Source of the DNA: Gammaproteobacteria bacterium
GTDB lineage: Bacteria; Pseudomonadota; Gammaproteobacteria; DSM-26407
Reading direction: 5' to 3'
Length of the DNA stretch: 5,902 nucleotides
Assembly: GCA_028694565.1 (NCBI GenBank)
Contig: JAQVKR010000184.1
Location: forward strand, 1 to 5,902
Shown here one piece after another: positions 1 through 5,902 of the stretch (positions are counted from its first letter, which is position 1; each line of letters opens with the position of its first letter). A program made the position numbers and the translations under genes. A model generated the notes under the pieces. The model was not told where the DNA came from. It made no database searches and saw only the letters and a program-made list of their open reading frames with translations.

Positions 1-442
1 CGACATCCCCGCCACCCTGGAGGCGGCGGAGATTCTCGTCGGGGAGGGGTTCGAGGTGATGGTCTATCCCTCCGACGATCCCATCATCGCCACGCGCCTG
101 GAGGAGATGGGCTGCGTGGCGGTCATGCCGCTGGCCGCGCCCATCGGCTCGGGTCTCGGCATCCGCAATCCCTACAACATCCGCCTCATCCTCGAGAATG
201 CCGGCGTGCCCATCCTGGTGGACGCCGGCGTCGGCACCGCCTCCGATGCGGCCATCGCCATGGAGCTCGGCTGTGACGGCGTGCTCATGAACACCGCCAT
301 CGCCGCGGCCGGCAACCCGGTGCTGATGGCCTCGGCCATGAAGAAGGCCATCGAGGCCGGACGCGAGGCCTATCTCGCCGGCCGCATGCCGCGCAAGCTC
401 TACGCCAGCGCCTCCTCGCCCATCGACGGCACCTTCTTTTAG
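1..442 (+). CDS. thiG: Thiazole synthase ThiG, C-terminal part
   Basis: This is the last 146 codons of ThiG, read in frame from base 2 to the TAG at 440-442; the N-terminal ~110 residues lie outside the window. ThiG is a cytoplasmic TIM-barrel enzyme that forms the thiazole phosphate of thiamine from deoxyxylulose 5-phosphate, dehydroglycine or iminoglycine, and sulfur carried as ThiS thiocarboxylate. Visible family motifs include [43 protein letters not shown], the phosphate-binding stretch [12 protein letters not shown] (from about base 218), [16 protein letters not shown] and [10 protein letters not shown]. The Schiff-base lysine of the family is upstream and cannot be checked. The reading frame is clean to a normal ThiG C-terminus. 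trmB follows 117 nt downstream on the same strand, an order known from gammaproteobacteria, where thiS usually precedes thiG. The identification is secure; only the start is missing. Confidence 0.96.
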   Translation, partial: DIPATLEAAEILVGEGFEVMVYPSDDPIIATRLEEMGCVAVMPLAAPIGSGLGIRNPYNIRLILENAGVPILVDAGVGTASDAAIAMELGCDGVLMNTAIAAAGNPVLMASAMKKAIEAGREAYLAGRMPRKLYASASSPIDGTFF

Positions 443-559
443 GCCGGGATCCGGCGCCGGGACGCCAAGAGGGGGGATGGGTCTGAACAGGCTGCGTCCA
501 ATCGGGAACCTGCCGGGCCAGGGGCCCGGGCGTCCAGGCACCGGGCTCCGCTCTCCGCC

Positions 560-1255
560 ATGACCGAAGCCACCGCTCCCAGGCACCGCCTCATCCGCAG
601 CTTCGTGCGCCGCGAGGGGCGCATGACTCCGGCTCAGCAGCGCGCCCTGGACGTGTTGTGGCCCGTCTACGGACTGGACCTGGAGAGCTGTCCGCTGGAC
701 CCGGAGACGGCGTTCGGCCGCTGGGCGCCGCTGACGCTCGAGATCGGCTTCGGCATGGGCGACGCCCTGCTGGCCATGGCCGCCGCGGCGCCGGAGGAGG
801 ATTTCATCGGCGTGGAGGTGCATCGACCGGGGGTGGGTTCGCTGCTCAACCGGCTGCAGGCGGCCGGCATCACCAACGTCCGGCTCTTCTGCGCCGATGC
901 GGTCGAGGTGCTCGATCGCTGTCTGCCCGCCGGCTCCCTCGCCCGGGTCTGCCTCTTTTTCCCCGATCCCTGGCACAAGAAGCGCCACCACAAGCGGCGC
1001 CTGGTGCAGCCGCCGTTCGTCGAACGGGTGCGCGACCGGCTCGCGCCCGGCGGGGTCTTCCACCTGGCCACCGACTGGGAGGACTACGCCCGGCACATGC
1101 TGGAGGTGCTTTCCAGATCCGAGGGACTGCGCAATACCGCGGCGGATGGCCGCTTCGTTCCCCGCCCGCCCTATCGCCCGGAAACCAAGTTCGAGCGCCG
1201 CTGGATGCGCCTCGGGCACGGGGTCTGGGATCTGGTGTTCGAACGCGCCGGGTGA
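560..1255 (+). CDS. trmB: tRNA (guanine-N7-)-methyltransferase TrmB
   Basis: A complete 231-residue SAM-dependent methyltransferase, the usual length for TrmB, which forms m7G46 in the variable loop of many tRNAs. Visible motifs are the N-terminal [12 protein letters not shown] (residues 12-23), typical of the gammaproteobacterial protein; SAM-binding EIGFGMGD (61-68); the acidic GVEVH (84-88); CADAVEVL (111-118); the signature [13 protein letters not shown] (135-147); LATDWEDYA (169-177); and the closing [17 protein letters not shown] (209-225). ATG 560 was chosen because it is the first ATG, GTG or TTG in this frame after the thiG stop, and because the conserved N-terminal motif begins soon after it. 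No clear Shine-Dalgarno sequence precedes it: the bases just upstream are pyrimidine- and C-rich. Translation may therefore depend on thiG read-through or an unusual initiation region. It is probably co-transcribed with thiG. No key motif is missing. Confidence 0.96.
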   Translation: MTEATAPRHRLIRSFVRREGRMTPAQQRALDVLWPVYGLDLESCPLDPETAFGRWAPLTLEIGFGMGDALLAMAAAAPEEDFIGVEVHRPGVGSLLNRLQAAGITNVRLFCADAVEVLDRCLPAGSLARVCLFFPDPWHKKRHHKRRLVQPPFVERVRDRLAPGGVFHLATDWEDYARHMLEVLSRSEGLRNTAADGRFVPRPPYRPETKFERRWMRLGHGVWDLVFERAG

Positions 1256-1270
1256 GAAACCGCCGCTTCG

Positions 1271-1295
1271 GCTCGCGCAATCCCTTTGCGCGGGT
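1271..1295 (+). terminator. Hairpin 15 nt after trmB; weak terminator candidate
   Basis: CGCGCAA (1274-1280) pairs perfectly with TTGCGCG (1286-1292) around the five-base loop TCCCT. The stem extends to about 10 bp (1271-1295) if two G-T wobbles are allowed. It stands just after the trmB stop, where a 3' end hairpin would be expected. No T-run follows (the next bases are GGCTGGC), so it is not a standard Rho-independent terminator. It may instead stabilise the thiG-trmB transcript end. Confidence 0.35.
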
Positions 1296-1297
1296 GG

Positions 1298-1326
1298 CTG
1301 GCATCGCCGCGCAGATCCGGCACAAT
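1298..1326 (+). promoter_or_regulatory. Weak sigma-70-like promoter candidate for the HPt-REC-REC regulator gene
   Basis: CTGGCA (1298-1303) matches TTGACA at four of six positions, and CACAAT (1321-1326) matches TATAAT at four of six. The spacing is exactly 17 nt. It lies just after the trmB hairpin and about 150 nt before the regulator start, a sensible place for a separate promoter. Matches this weak are common by chance, although an A/T-containing hexamer is less common in this GC-rich stretch. An alternative is read-through from trmB. Confidence 0.3.
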
Positions 1327-1420
1327 AGGTGCGGATGTGCCGCCCGCCGCAGGATGGGCCGGGCGCGCTGCGGCGCCTCCGCCTGGGCCATCGGGTCCCG
1401 CCCCGGGGGAACCACCGTAT

Positions 1421-1435
1421 GCGCCCCGGGGGCGC
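1421..1435. repeat. GC-only palindrome in the regulator leader
   Basis: GCGCCCC (1421-1427) and GGGGCGC (1429-1435) form a perfect 7-bp inverted repeat around a single central G. A second CCCCGGGG lies at 1401-1408. On RNA the pairing would need a few central bases opened as a loop, still leaving a strong GC stem 30 nt upstream of the ribosome binding site. It could affect the leader transcript or bind a protein. It could also be simple GC-rich chance, since the whole leader is GC-rich. Confidence 0.4.
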
Positions 1436-1465
1436 GCGCGGCACACCGGGACAGGGCGTGAAACA

Positions 1466-1470
1466 GAGGA
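1466..1470 (+). promoter_or_regulatory. Ribosome binding site for the 822-residue regulator
   Basis: GAGGA, six nt before ATG 1477, is a good Shine-Dalgarno match and decides the start. The overlapping ATG at 1470 is in another frame and meets a stop after nine codons. Confidence 0.75.
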
Positions 1471-1476
1471 TGAGCG

Positions 1477-3945
1477 ATGCCGGACAAGCACCACGATGAC
1501 AGTCTGCAGGATCGGCTGATTCGCCTGCGGCAGGCCTACATCAAGGATCTGCCCCGCAAGATCCAGCGCATCGAGTCGGCCTGGGAGCAGATCTCCGGCA
1601 CGCCCGTCACCGGGGAACGCCTGAAGGACCTCCGCCAGCTGGTGCACAACCTGGCCGGTTCCAGCGGGACCTTCGAGCTGCCCGGACTGAGCCGGGCGGC
1701 GCAGGAGCTCGAGCTGATGATCGGTACGGTGCTGGAGCAGGAGACCCCGCTCACCAAGGCGCAGCGGGACAAGCTGCAGGGCCGGCTGGAGGCGCTGGCG
1801 CGGGCGGCCCGCGACACCGATCCCGGCGAAACCGCCGACCAGTTCCTGCACAACATCACCGAACCCCTGGTGGGTCCCGAGGGCAGCGGCCTGCTGTTCA
1901 TCGTCGATGACGACCCGGACGTCAGCGGCTACCTCGGGCAGAACCTGCGCGCCCACGGCTTCGAGGTGCGGCAGCTGCAGACGCTGAAGAGCCTGCAGGA
2001 GGCGGTCGAGGCGGAGCGCCCGGCGGTCATCCTCATGGATATCATCTTTCCCGAGGGCGAACTGGCGGGGGTCGAGGCCATCGCCGGCCTGCGCAAGTCG
2101 ATGGAAACCCCGCCCGCGGTGCTGTTCCTCTCCTCCCGCAGCGACATGATCGCCCGCCTGGAGGCCATGCGCGCCGGGGCCGACGCCTATCTGACCAAGC
2201 CGGTGGACATCCCCACCCTGGTCAGCAAGCTGGGCCTGCTGATCTCGCCCTCCGCCCAGGCCGAGCCCTATCGGGTGCTGGTGGTGGACGACGACCGCAG
2301 CCAGGCCCTCTACTGCGCCGCCATCCTGAAAAAGGCGGGCATGCTGCCCGAAATCATCACCGATCCCATGACCGTGATGGGAATCCTGGACACTTTCGTG
2401 CCGGACCTCATCCTGCTCGACCTCTACATGCCCAAGGTGGGCGGGCTTGAGCTGGCCTCGGTCATCCGCCAGCGCGAGGACCTGGGCGACATTCCCATCG
2501 TCTTCCTCTCGGGGGAGACGGACGCGGAGAAGCGCTTCGCGGCCCTGAGCCTGGGGGCGGACGACTTCCTGACCAAGCCCATCACGCCACCGCACCTGGT
2601 CTCGGCGGTGCGCAACCGCGTGCTCCGCTCCCGCGCCATGCAGGCCAAGCTCAAGCTGCTGGCGCGCCAGGATCGCCTGACCGGGCTGTACAACCGCGAC
2701 TACCTGCTCTCCCAGCTCGAAAGGATCGTGGATCAGGTCGTGGCCGGCGGGCTCGGCCGGATGCTGGTCTACCTGTCCATCGACAACTTCAAGGAGCTGA
2801 GCGCGCGGCTGGGAATGCGCGGAGGCGACCGCGTGGTGGCCGGCGTGGCCGAGCAGGTGCGCCGCGCGGCGCGCCCCGGGGATCTGCTGGGCCGCTACAG
2901 CGGCGCTTCGTTCATCGTCGCGCTGCGCAGCCCCGACCTGGACGCCGCCCGGGACTGGGCCGACGGGCTGCGTGCGCAGGTGGAGCGGCACATCATGGAT
3001 ACCGGGCCGCAGAGCATCTCGGTTACCGTGAGCCTGGGCCTGGTCGGCCTCGGCGGCACCGTCCCGGATGCGGCCACCGCCGTCATGCAGGCGAACCAGG
3101 CCTGCCACATGGCCCAGGAGCTGGGCGGCAACCGGATTCAGGTCTACCAGGCCATCGAGGGAACGAGCCTGCGCGCCGACGCCGAGGAGGGCTGGGTCAA
3201 GCGGGTGGAGGCGGCGCTCAACGAGGACGGCCTGCGCCTGGTCTACCAGCCCATCGTCAATCTGCACGGCGAGCAGGCGCCCTTCTATGAGACCTTCGTG
3301 CGCCTGCTCGACGAAGAGGGGGCGGAGGTGCCGGCGGCACGCTTCATCCCGGTCGCGGAGCGCAACGGCCTGATGCCGCGGGTGGATCGCTGGGTGCTGC
3401 AGCACGCGGTGCGCGCGGCCGCCGAGCAGCATCGCAACGGCAATCCGGTGCGGCTGTTCGTGACCCTGTCGGCCACCACCGTGGGAGACACCGGGCTGCT
3501 CGCCTGGGTGGCCGATATCCTGAAGGAGGCGCGCCTGCCCAACGAGGCGCTGGTCATCCAGTGCAGCGCACGGGATGCCGAGGACCGGCTCAAGCCGGCG
3601 CGGGAGTTGATCGACGGATTGCACGAGCTCGGCGTGGCAACCGGGCTCAGCCATTTCGGCGGCGGCGGCGCCCCGCTGGGCCTGCTCAACCACCTCAACC
3701 CCGACTACATCAAGTTCGATCGGCAGCTGGTGCGCGAGTCCCTGGTGGAGAGCAGGCCCGGGGCGACCCTGCGGGAGCTCATCAACACCACCCGGGCGCT
3801 GGGCAAGCTGAGCATCGTGCCGTTCGTGGAGGAGGCCGCCACCCTGGCCACCCTCTGGAGCTGCGGCGTGGACTACGTCCAGGGCTACTTCGTGCAGGGC
3901 CCCGACGCCCAGCCCGACTACGACTTCGTCAGCGCCACGCTCTGA
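1477..3945 (+). CDS. HPt-REC-REC-GGDEF-EAL regulator with degenerate GGDEF and EAL domains
   Basis: An 822-residue cytoplasmic protein with no signal peptide or membrane segment. Domains in order are: HPt (about 8-115) with phospho-acceptor His57 in HNLAGSSGTFEL; REC1 (about 139-253) with acidic pair D144/D145, phospho-Asp188, Ser219 and Lys241; REC2 (about 266-384) with D271/D272, Asp315, Ser345 and Lys367; a short basic linker; GGDEF (about 397-556); and EAL (about 573-815). Both REC domains look able to accept phosphate. The GGDEF motif reads SGASF (475-479), and the usual metal-binding Asp and substrate Asn are Ser434 and Ser442, so cyclase activity is unlikely. The I-site RxxD is kept as RPGD (466-469). 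The EAL motif reads ETF (605-607), with Glu605, Arg609, Lys746 and QGY (802-804) kept. Other metal or catalytic positions are changed: Asn to Thr663, Glu to Gln695, DDFG to SHFG (725-728), and AEGVE to VPFVE (781-785). This resembles c-di-GMP-binding, catalytically weak proteins such as FimX and LapD. The effector role is inferred. The partner kinase and the output are not visible here. Confidence 0.93.
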   Translation: MPDKHHDDSLQDRLIRLRQAYIKDLPRKIQRIESAWEQISGTPVTGERLKDLRQLVHNLAGSSGTFELPGLSRAAQELELMIGTVLEQETPLTKAQRDKLQGRLEALARAARDTDPGETADQFLHNITEPLVGPEGSGLLFIVDDDPDVSGYLGQNLRAHGFEVRQLQTLKSLQEAVEAERPAVILMDIIFPEGELAGVEAIAGLRKSMETPPAVLFLSSRSDMIARLEAMRAGADAYLTKPVDIPTLVSKLGLLISPSAQAEPYRVLVVDDDRSQALYCAAILKKAGMLPEIITDPMTVMGILDTFVPDLILLDLYMPKVGGLELASVIRQREDLGDIPIVFLSGETDAEKRFAALSLGADDFLTKPITPPHLVSAVRNRVLRSRAMQAKLKLLARQDRLTGLYNRDYLLSQLERIVDQVVAGGLGRMLVYLSIDNFKELSARLGMRGGDRVVAGVAEQVRRAARPGDLLGRYSGASFIVALRSPDLDAARDWADGLRAQVERHIMDTGPQSISVTVSLGLVGLGGTVPDAATAVMQANQACHMAQELGGNRIQVYQAIEGTSLRADAEEGWVKRVEAALNEDGLRLVYQPIVNLHGEQAPFYETFVRLLDEEGAEVPAARFIPVAERNGLMPRVDRWVLQHAVRAAAEQHRNGNPVRLFVTLSATTVGDTGLLAWVADILKEARLPNEALVIQCSARDAEDRLKPARELIDGLHELGVATGLSHFGGGGAPLGLLNHLNPDYIKFDRQLVRESLVESRPGATLRELINTTRALGKLSIVPFVEEAATLATLWSCGVDYVQGYFVQGPDAQPDYDFVSATL

Positions 3946-3981
3946 GCTACCCCGCCGCGAAGGCGCGTAGAGTCGGAAAGA

Positions 3982-4034
3982 CTGAAAGACAAATTTGGAC
4001 AGGATTCACAGGATCAACAGGATTGTCCATTTTT
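3982..4034 (+). repeat. ACAGGATT-type 3' repeat, copy following the regulator gene
   Basis: Reading with the upstream gene and starting 37 nt after its stop: CTGAAAGA (3982-3989), a 6-nt spacer, then TGGACAGGATT from 3996. The block contains three consecutive 9-nt units beginning at 3999, 4008 and 4017 (ACAGGATTC, ACAGGATCA, ACAGGATTG), and a T5 run follows at 4030-4034. Its 30-nt core (3996-4025) matches the reverse complement of 4164-4193 at 25 of 30 positions. The sequence is richer in A/T than the flanking genes. Blocks of this style occur between genes in various proteobacteria as I recall, but I could not check this. Confidence 0.8.
3996..4034 (+). terminator. Possible terminator formed within the repeat
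   Basis: TGGACA (3996-4001) is perfectly complementary to TGTCCA (4024-4029), and TTTTT follows at 4030-4034. This gives a 6-bp stem, a long 22-nt loop containing the ACAGGATT units, and a T-run on the strand of the upstream gene. The loop is longer than usual for an intrinsic terminator and the stem is short, so this is tentative. No better terminator for the regulator gene is visible; CGCC/GGCG at 3953-3965 is only a 4-bp stem without a T-run. Confidence 0.35.
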
Positions 4035-4159
4035 GCCATGTGCCAGCCCCGGTTCCCGGGTATTCTCACCGTTGACCGGTCAGTATGGCCCTGACTTCCT
4101 GACGAACATGCAGCAGCTGTTCTCACGCTTGAGCGTTGACCGCATGTTCCGTGCAGAAC
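4035..4159. other. Non-coding spacer between the two inverted repeat copies
   Basis: No convincing gene is seen here. The stretch holds a perfect 10-bp palindrome TGACCGGTCA (4073-4082), a 5-bp stem GTCAG/CTGAC (4079-4083 with 4091-4095), ACGCT-TG-AGCGT (4125-4136), and TGTTC/GAACA (4145-4149 with 4156-4160). The words TTCTCAC and CGTTGACCG occur twice in the same order (4063-4078 and 4120-4142), adjacent in the first copy and separated by 7 nt in the second. It could be the interior of a small mobile element, an untranslated region or a protein-binding site. Confidence 0.5.
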
Positions 4160-4209
4160 AAAAAAATCCCGTCAATCCTGTAAATCCTGTCCATTCCCAC
4201 TTCTTTCAG
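4160..4209 (-). repeat. ACAGGATT-type 3' repeat, copy following the SulP gene
   Basis: Read on the - strand from the end of the transporter gene: CTGAAAGA (4209-4202, overlapping the TGA stop), an 8-nt spacer, then TGGACAGGATT from 4193. Three 9-nt units end the block: ACAGGATTT (4190-4182), ACAGGATTG (4181-4173) and ACGGGATTT (4172-4164). They run into a T7 tract (4166-4160). Order and orientation relative to the gene are the same as in the copy after the regulator. Unlike that copy it lacks a closing TGTCCA, so no simple hairpin precedes the T-run. Confidence 0.8.
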
Positions 4210-5902
4210 CCGTTGGCGGTGGTGGCCGCCGGGGCCGGGCACTCCTGGAAGATGCGCTGGGCGCAGCCGGCGCAGCGGCCCGCGTCCAGCTTCGGCACGA
4301 TGGCGCGGATGGCGTCGGCCTTGCTCGAGAACATTTTCTTCACGCCGATGGTTTCGATCTGCCCTCCACGCACCAGCACTTCCCTCACCGCGGCCTTGGC
4401 GCCGCTGATGTAAAGCGCTCCGCCCAGCTCGCGCAGGCGCTTGGCCTCGGCCGCCAGGGTCTCGGCGCCGGCGGTGTCGATGAAGTTGATGCCGTTGGCC
4501 ACCAGCAGGAGATTGTTCTGTTTCGGCGGCGACTCGCAGATGCCCTGGAGGGTGGTGGCGACGTGGTCCACCGCGCCGAAGAAGAGCGAGCCGTCGATGC
4601 GCGCAATCTTCAGCTGCGGGCACTCCTTGGCCTGGGTGCGGCTGATGTTGACCATCTGCCGGGCCGGATGCCTGGGATCGGGCGCGAGGCTGACGATGGC
4701 GGGCCGGGAGGTGCGGCGGAGGTAGAGGACCAGGGACAGCATGACCCCGGCGTAGATGGCGAACTCCAGATCCAGGAACAGGGTGGCGAGGAAGGTCACC
4801 GCCATCACCGTCGCCTCGCGGCGGCTGGTGCGGATGATGGAGCGCAGGTGGTGGAAGTCGATGAGGTTCCAGGCCACCAGCAGGATGATTCCGCCCATGG
4901 CGGCGATGGGCAGGTAGGCGGTCAGCGGCGCCACCAGGAGCAGGATCAGCGCCAGCGCCAGCGCTGCGAACACCGCCGACAGGGGGGTCTGGGCGCCGGC
5001 GGTGTAGTTCAGCCCGGAGCGGGTGAAGGAGCCGGAGCCGGCGTAGGCGGAGAAGAAGCTGCCCACCACGTTGGAGAGGCCCTGGCCGATGAACTCCTGG
5101 TTGCCGTCGATGCGCTGCTGGGAGCGGGTGGCGATGGCGCGGCCGATGGAGACCGCCTCGATGAGGCCGAGCAGGGCCACGGCAAGCGCCTTCGGCGCCA
5201 GGTTGCGCAGGGTGGCCCAGGAGAGGTCGGGCAGCGACAGGGGCGGCAGGTGGGCCGGCAGTTCGCCGACCAGCTGGACGCCGTGCGCGGGCCCGTCCAG
5301 CGCGATCCCGAGCAGCGTTCCGAGCACCATGGCGATGAGCATGCCCGGCAGGCGCGGGCGCCAGCGGCGGATGACCAGCGCGATCGCCAGGGTGACCAGG
5401 GCGATGGCGAGCACGTGGAGGTTGGTGTCCGGCAGCTGCCGCAGGAGCACCCACCAGGTATGCAGGAAGGTCTCGCCGCGCGGCACCGGCACGCCCAGCA
5501 CGTGCTTGAGCTGGCTGGTCGCGATGAGGATGGCCGCGCCGGCGGTGAAGCCGACCACCACGGAATGGGAAACGAAGTTCACCAGGGTTCCCAGCCGGGC
5601 CAGGCCGAAGGCGAGCTGGTAGACGCCCGCCAGCAGGGTCAGGGTCAGCGCCATCTGCACGTACTGGGGCGTGCCGGGCTCGGCGAACCCGCTCACCGTG
5701 CTGAACACGACGATGGAGATGGCCGTGGTGGGGCCGGAAATCAGGTGCCAGGAGGAGCCGAACAGCCCGGCCACGATGGGCGTGATGATGGCGGTATAGA
5801 GGCCGTACTCCGGCGGCAGGCCGGCAATGAGGGCGAAGGCCACGCCCTGGGGCAGCACCACGACCGCGTTGGTGAGGCCGGCGATGAGGTCGGCCTTGAG
5901 GG
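4206..5902 (-). CDS. SulP/SLC26 family anion transporter with STAS domain, N-terminus cut
   Basis: An inner-membrane secondary transporter or channel for inorganic anions. The 564 visible residues run in frame from base 5900 to the TGA at 4208-4206. The first visible residues (LKADLIAGLT) are the usual start of the SulP core, so only a short N-terminus should be missing. GTG 5861 is an internal codon, not the start. Numbered from base 5900: LPQGVAFALIAGLPPEYGLY (16-35), GPTTAIS (56-62), a series of hydrophobic segments reaching about residue 395, and the conserved GQGLSNVVGSFF and GSFTRSGLN (290-298). A cytoplasmic STAS domain follows (about 425-537), with DTAG (475-478) at the position of the DSxG-like regulatory loop. 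A tail with Cys543, Cys546 and Cys554 ends the protein. Substrate cannot be read from sequence; sulfate, bicarbonate or another anion are all possible. It converges with the regulator gene and need not be linked to it in function. Confidence 0.93.
   Translation of the reverse strand, partial: LKADLIAGLTNAVVVLPQGVAFALIAGLPPEYGLYTAIITPIVAGLFGSSWHLISGPTTAISIVVFSTVSGFAEPGTPQYVQMALTLTLLAGVYQLAFGLARLGTLVNFVSHSVVVGFTAGAAILIATSQLKHVLGVPVPRGETFLHTWWVLLRQLPDTNLHVLAIALVTLAIALVIRRWRPRLPGMLIAMVLGTLLGIALDGPAHGVQLVGELPAHLPPLSLPDLSWATLRNLAPKALAVALLGLIEAVSIGRAIATRSQQRIDGNQEFIGQGLSNVVGSFFSAYAGSGSFTRSGLNYTAGAQTPLSAVFAALALALILLLVAPLTAYLPIAAMGGIILLVAWNLIDFHHLRSIIRTSRREATVMAVTFLATLFLDLEFAIYAGVMLSLVLYLRRTSRPAIVSLAPDPRHPARQMVNISRTQAKECPQLKIARIDGSLFFGAVDHVATTLQGICESPPKQNNLLLVANGINFIDTAGAETLAAEAKRLRELGGALYISGAKAAVREVLVRGGQIETIGVKKMFSSKADAIRAIVPKLDAGRCAGCAQRIFQECPAPAATTANG

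Noticed and set aside
1299..1313. Sigma-54 promoter (TGGCA-N-GC)
   Set aside because: TGGCA is present, but the downstream element reads CGCGCA rather than TTGCA at the right spacing; the match is too weak.
658..1461. 267-codon + frame overlapping trmB
   Set aside because: It is a shifted frame of trmB with Arg/Gly/Ala-rich sequence and no motifs, while TrmB in the other frame is complete.
1286..1519. 77-codon + frame in the regulator leader
   Set aside because: Pro/Gly/Arg-rich composition, overlaps the real start in another frame, and has no ribosome site.
1171..3693. 840-codon open frame on the - strand across trmB and the regulator gene
   Set aside because: It is codon-aligned antisense to the regulator gene and exists because that gene avoids TTA, CTA and TCA codons in this stretch. 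Its translation is rich in His, Gln, Arg and Gly with no recognisable domain, while the + strand carries five clear domains.
3996..4193. CRISPR array
   Set aside because: The 9-nt units are contiguous, without spacers, and the two blocks are inverted, not direct, copies.
4033..4413. 126-codon + frame spanning the convergent gap and the end of the SulP gene
   Set aside because: It translates the repeat block (NPVNPVNP) and then antisense SulP sequence, has no ribosome site and shows no known domain.
4123..5454. 443-codon open frame on the - strand in another frame of the SulP gene
   Set aside because: Its translation is Pro/Arg/Ala-rich low-complexity sequence typical of a GC-rich shadow frame. 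The overlapping frame gives a full SulP-STAS protein.

Overview
The window holds four protein-coding genes, two of them cut by the window edges, in GC-rich DNA with dense coding and strong G/C preference at third codon positions. A thiG-trmB pair and a large c-di-GMP-type regulator point to a gammaproteobacterium, perhaps of the Chromatiales/Ectothiorhodospiraceae sort. That placement is inferred from gene order and composition and was not tested by a search.

Left to right on the + strand: the C-terminal 146 codons of thiazole synthase ThiG (1-442); a complete tRNA (guanine-N7)-methyltransferase TrmB (560-1255); a 221-nt leader with GC-rich hairpins and a weak promoter candidate; and an 822-residue regulator (1477-3945) with the architecture HPt-REC-REC-GGDEF-EAL. 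On the - strand, entering from the right edge, is a SulP/SLC26 anion transporter with a C-terminal STAS domain and a short cysteine-containing tail (4206-5902, N-terminus outside the window). The regulator and the transporter converge on a 260-nt gap.

thiG and trmB are housekeeping genes, probably co-transcribed. The regulator is the most interesting protein. Its phosphotransfer residues (one HPt His and two REC Asp) are all present, while its GGDEF and EAL catalytic residues are largely replaced. It therefore looks like a phosphorelay-controlled c-di-GMP effector or scaffold rather than an enzyme. No histidine kinase lies in the window.

The most unusual DNA is in the convergent gap. Each of the two genes is followed, on its own coding strand, by a copy of the same element: CTGAAAGA, a 6-8 nt spacer, then a TGGACAGGATT block built of three 9-nt ACAGGATT-like units, then a T-run. 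The two copies together form an inverted pair that brackets about 125 nt of non-coding DNA.
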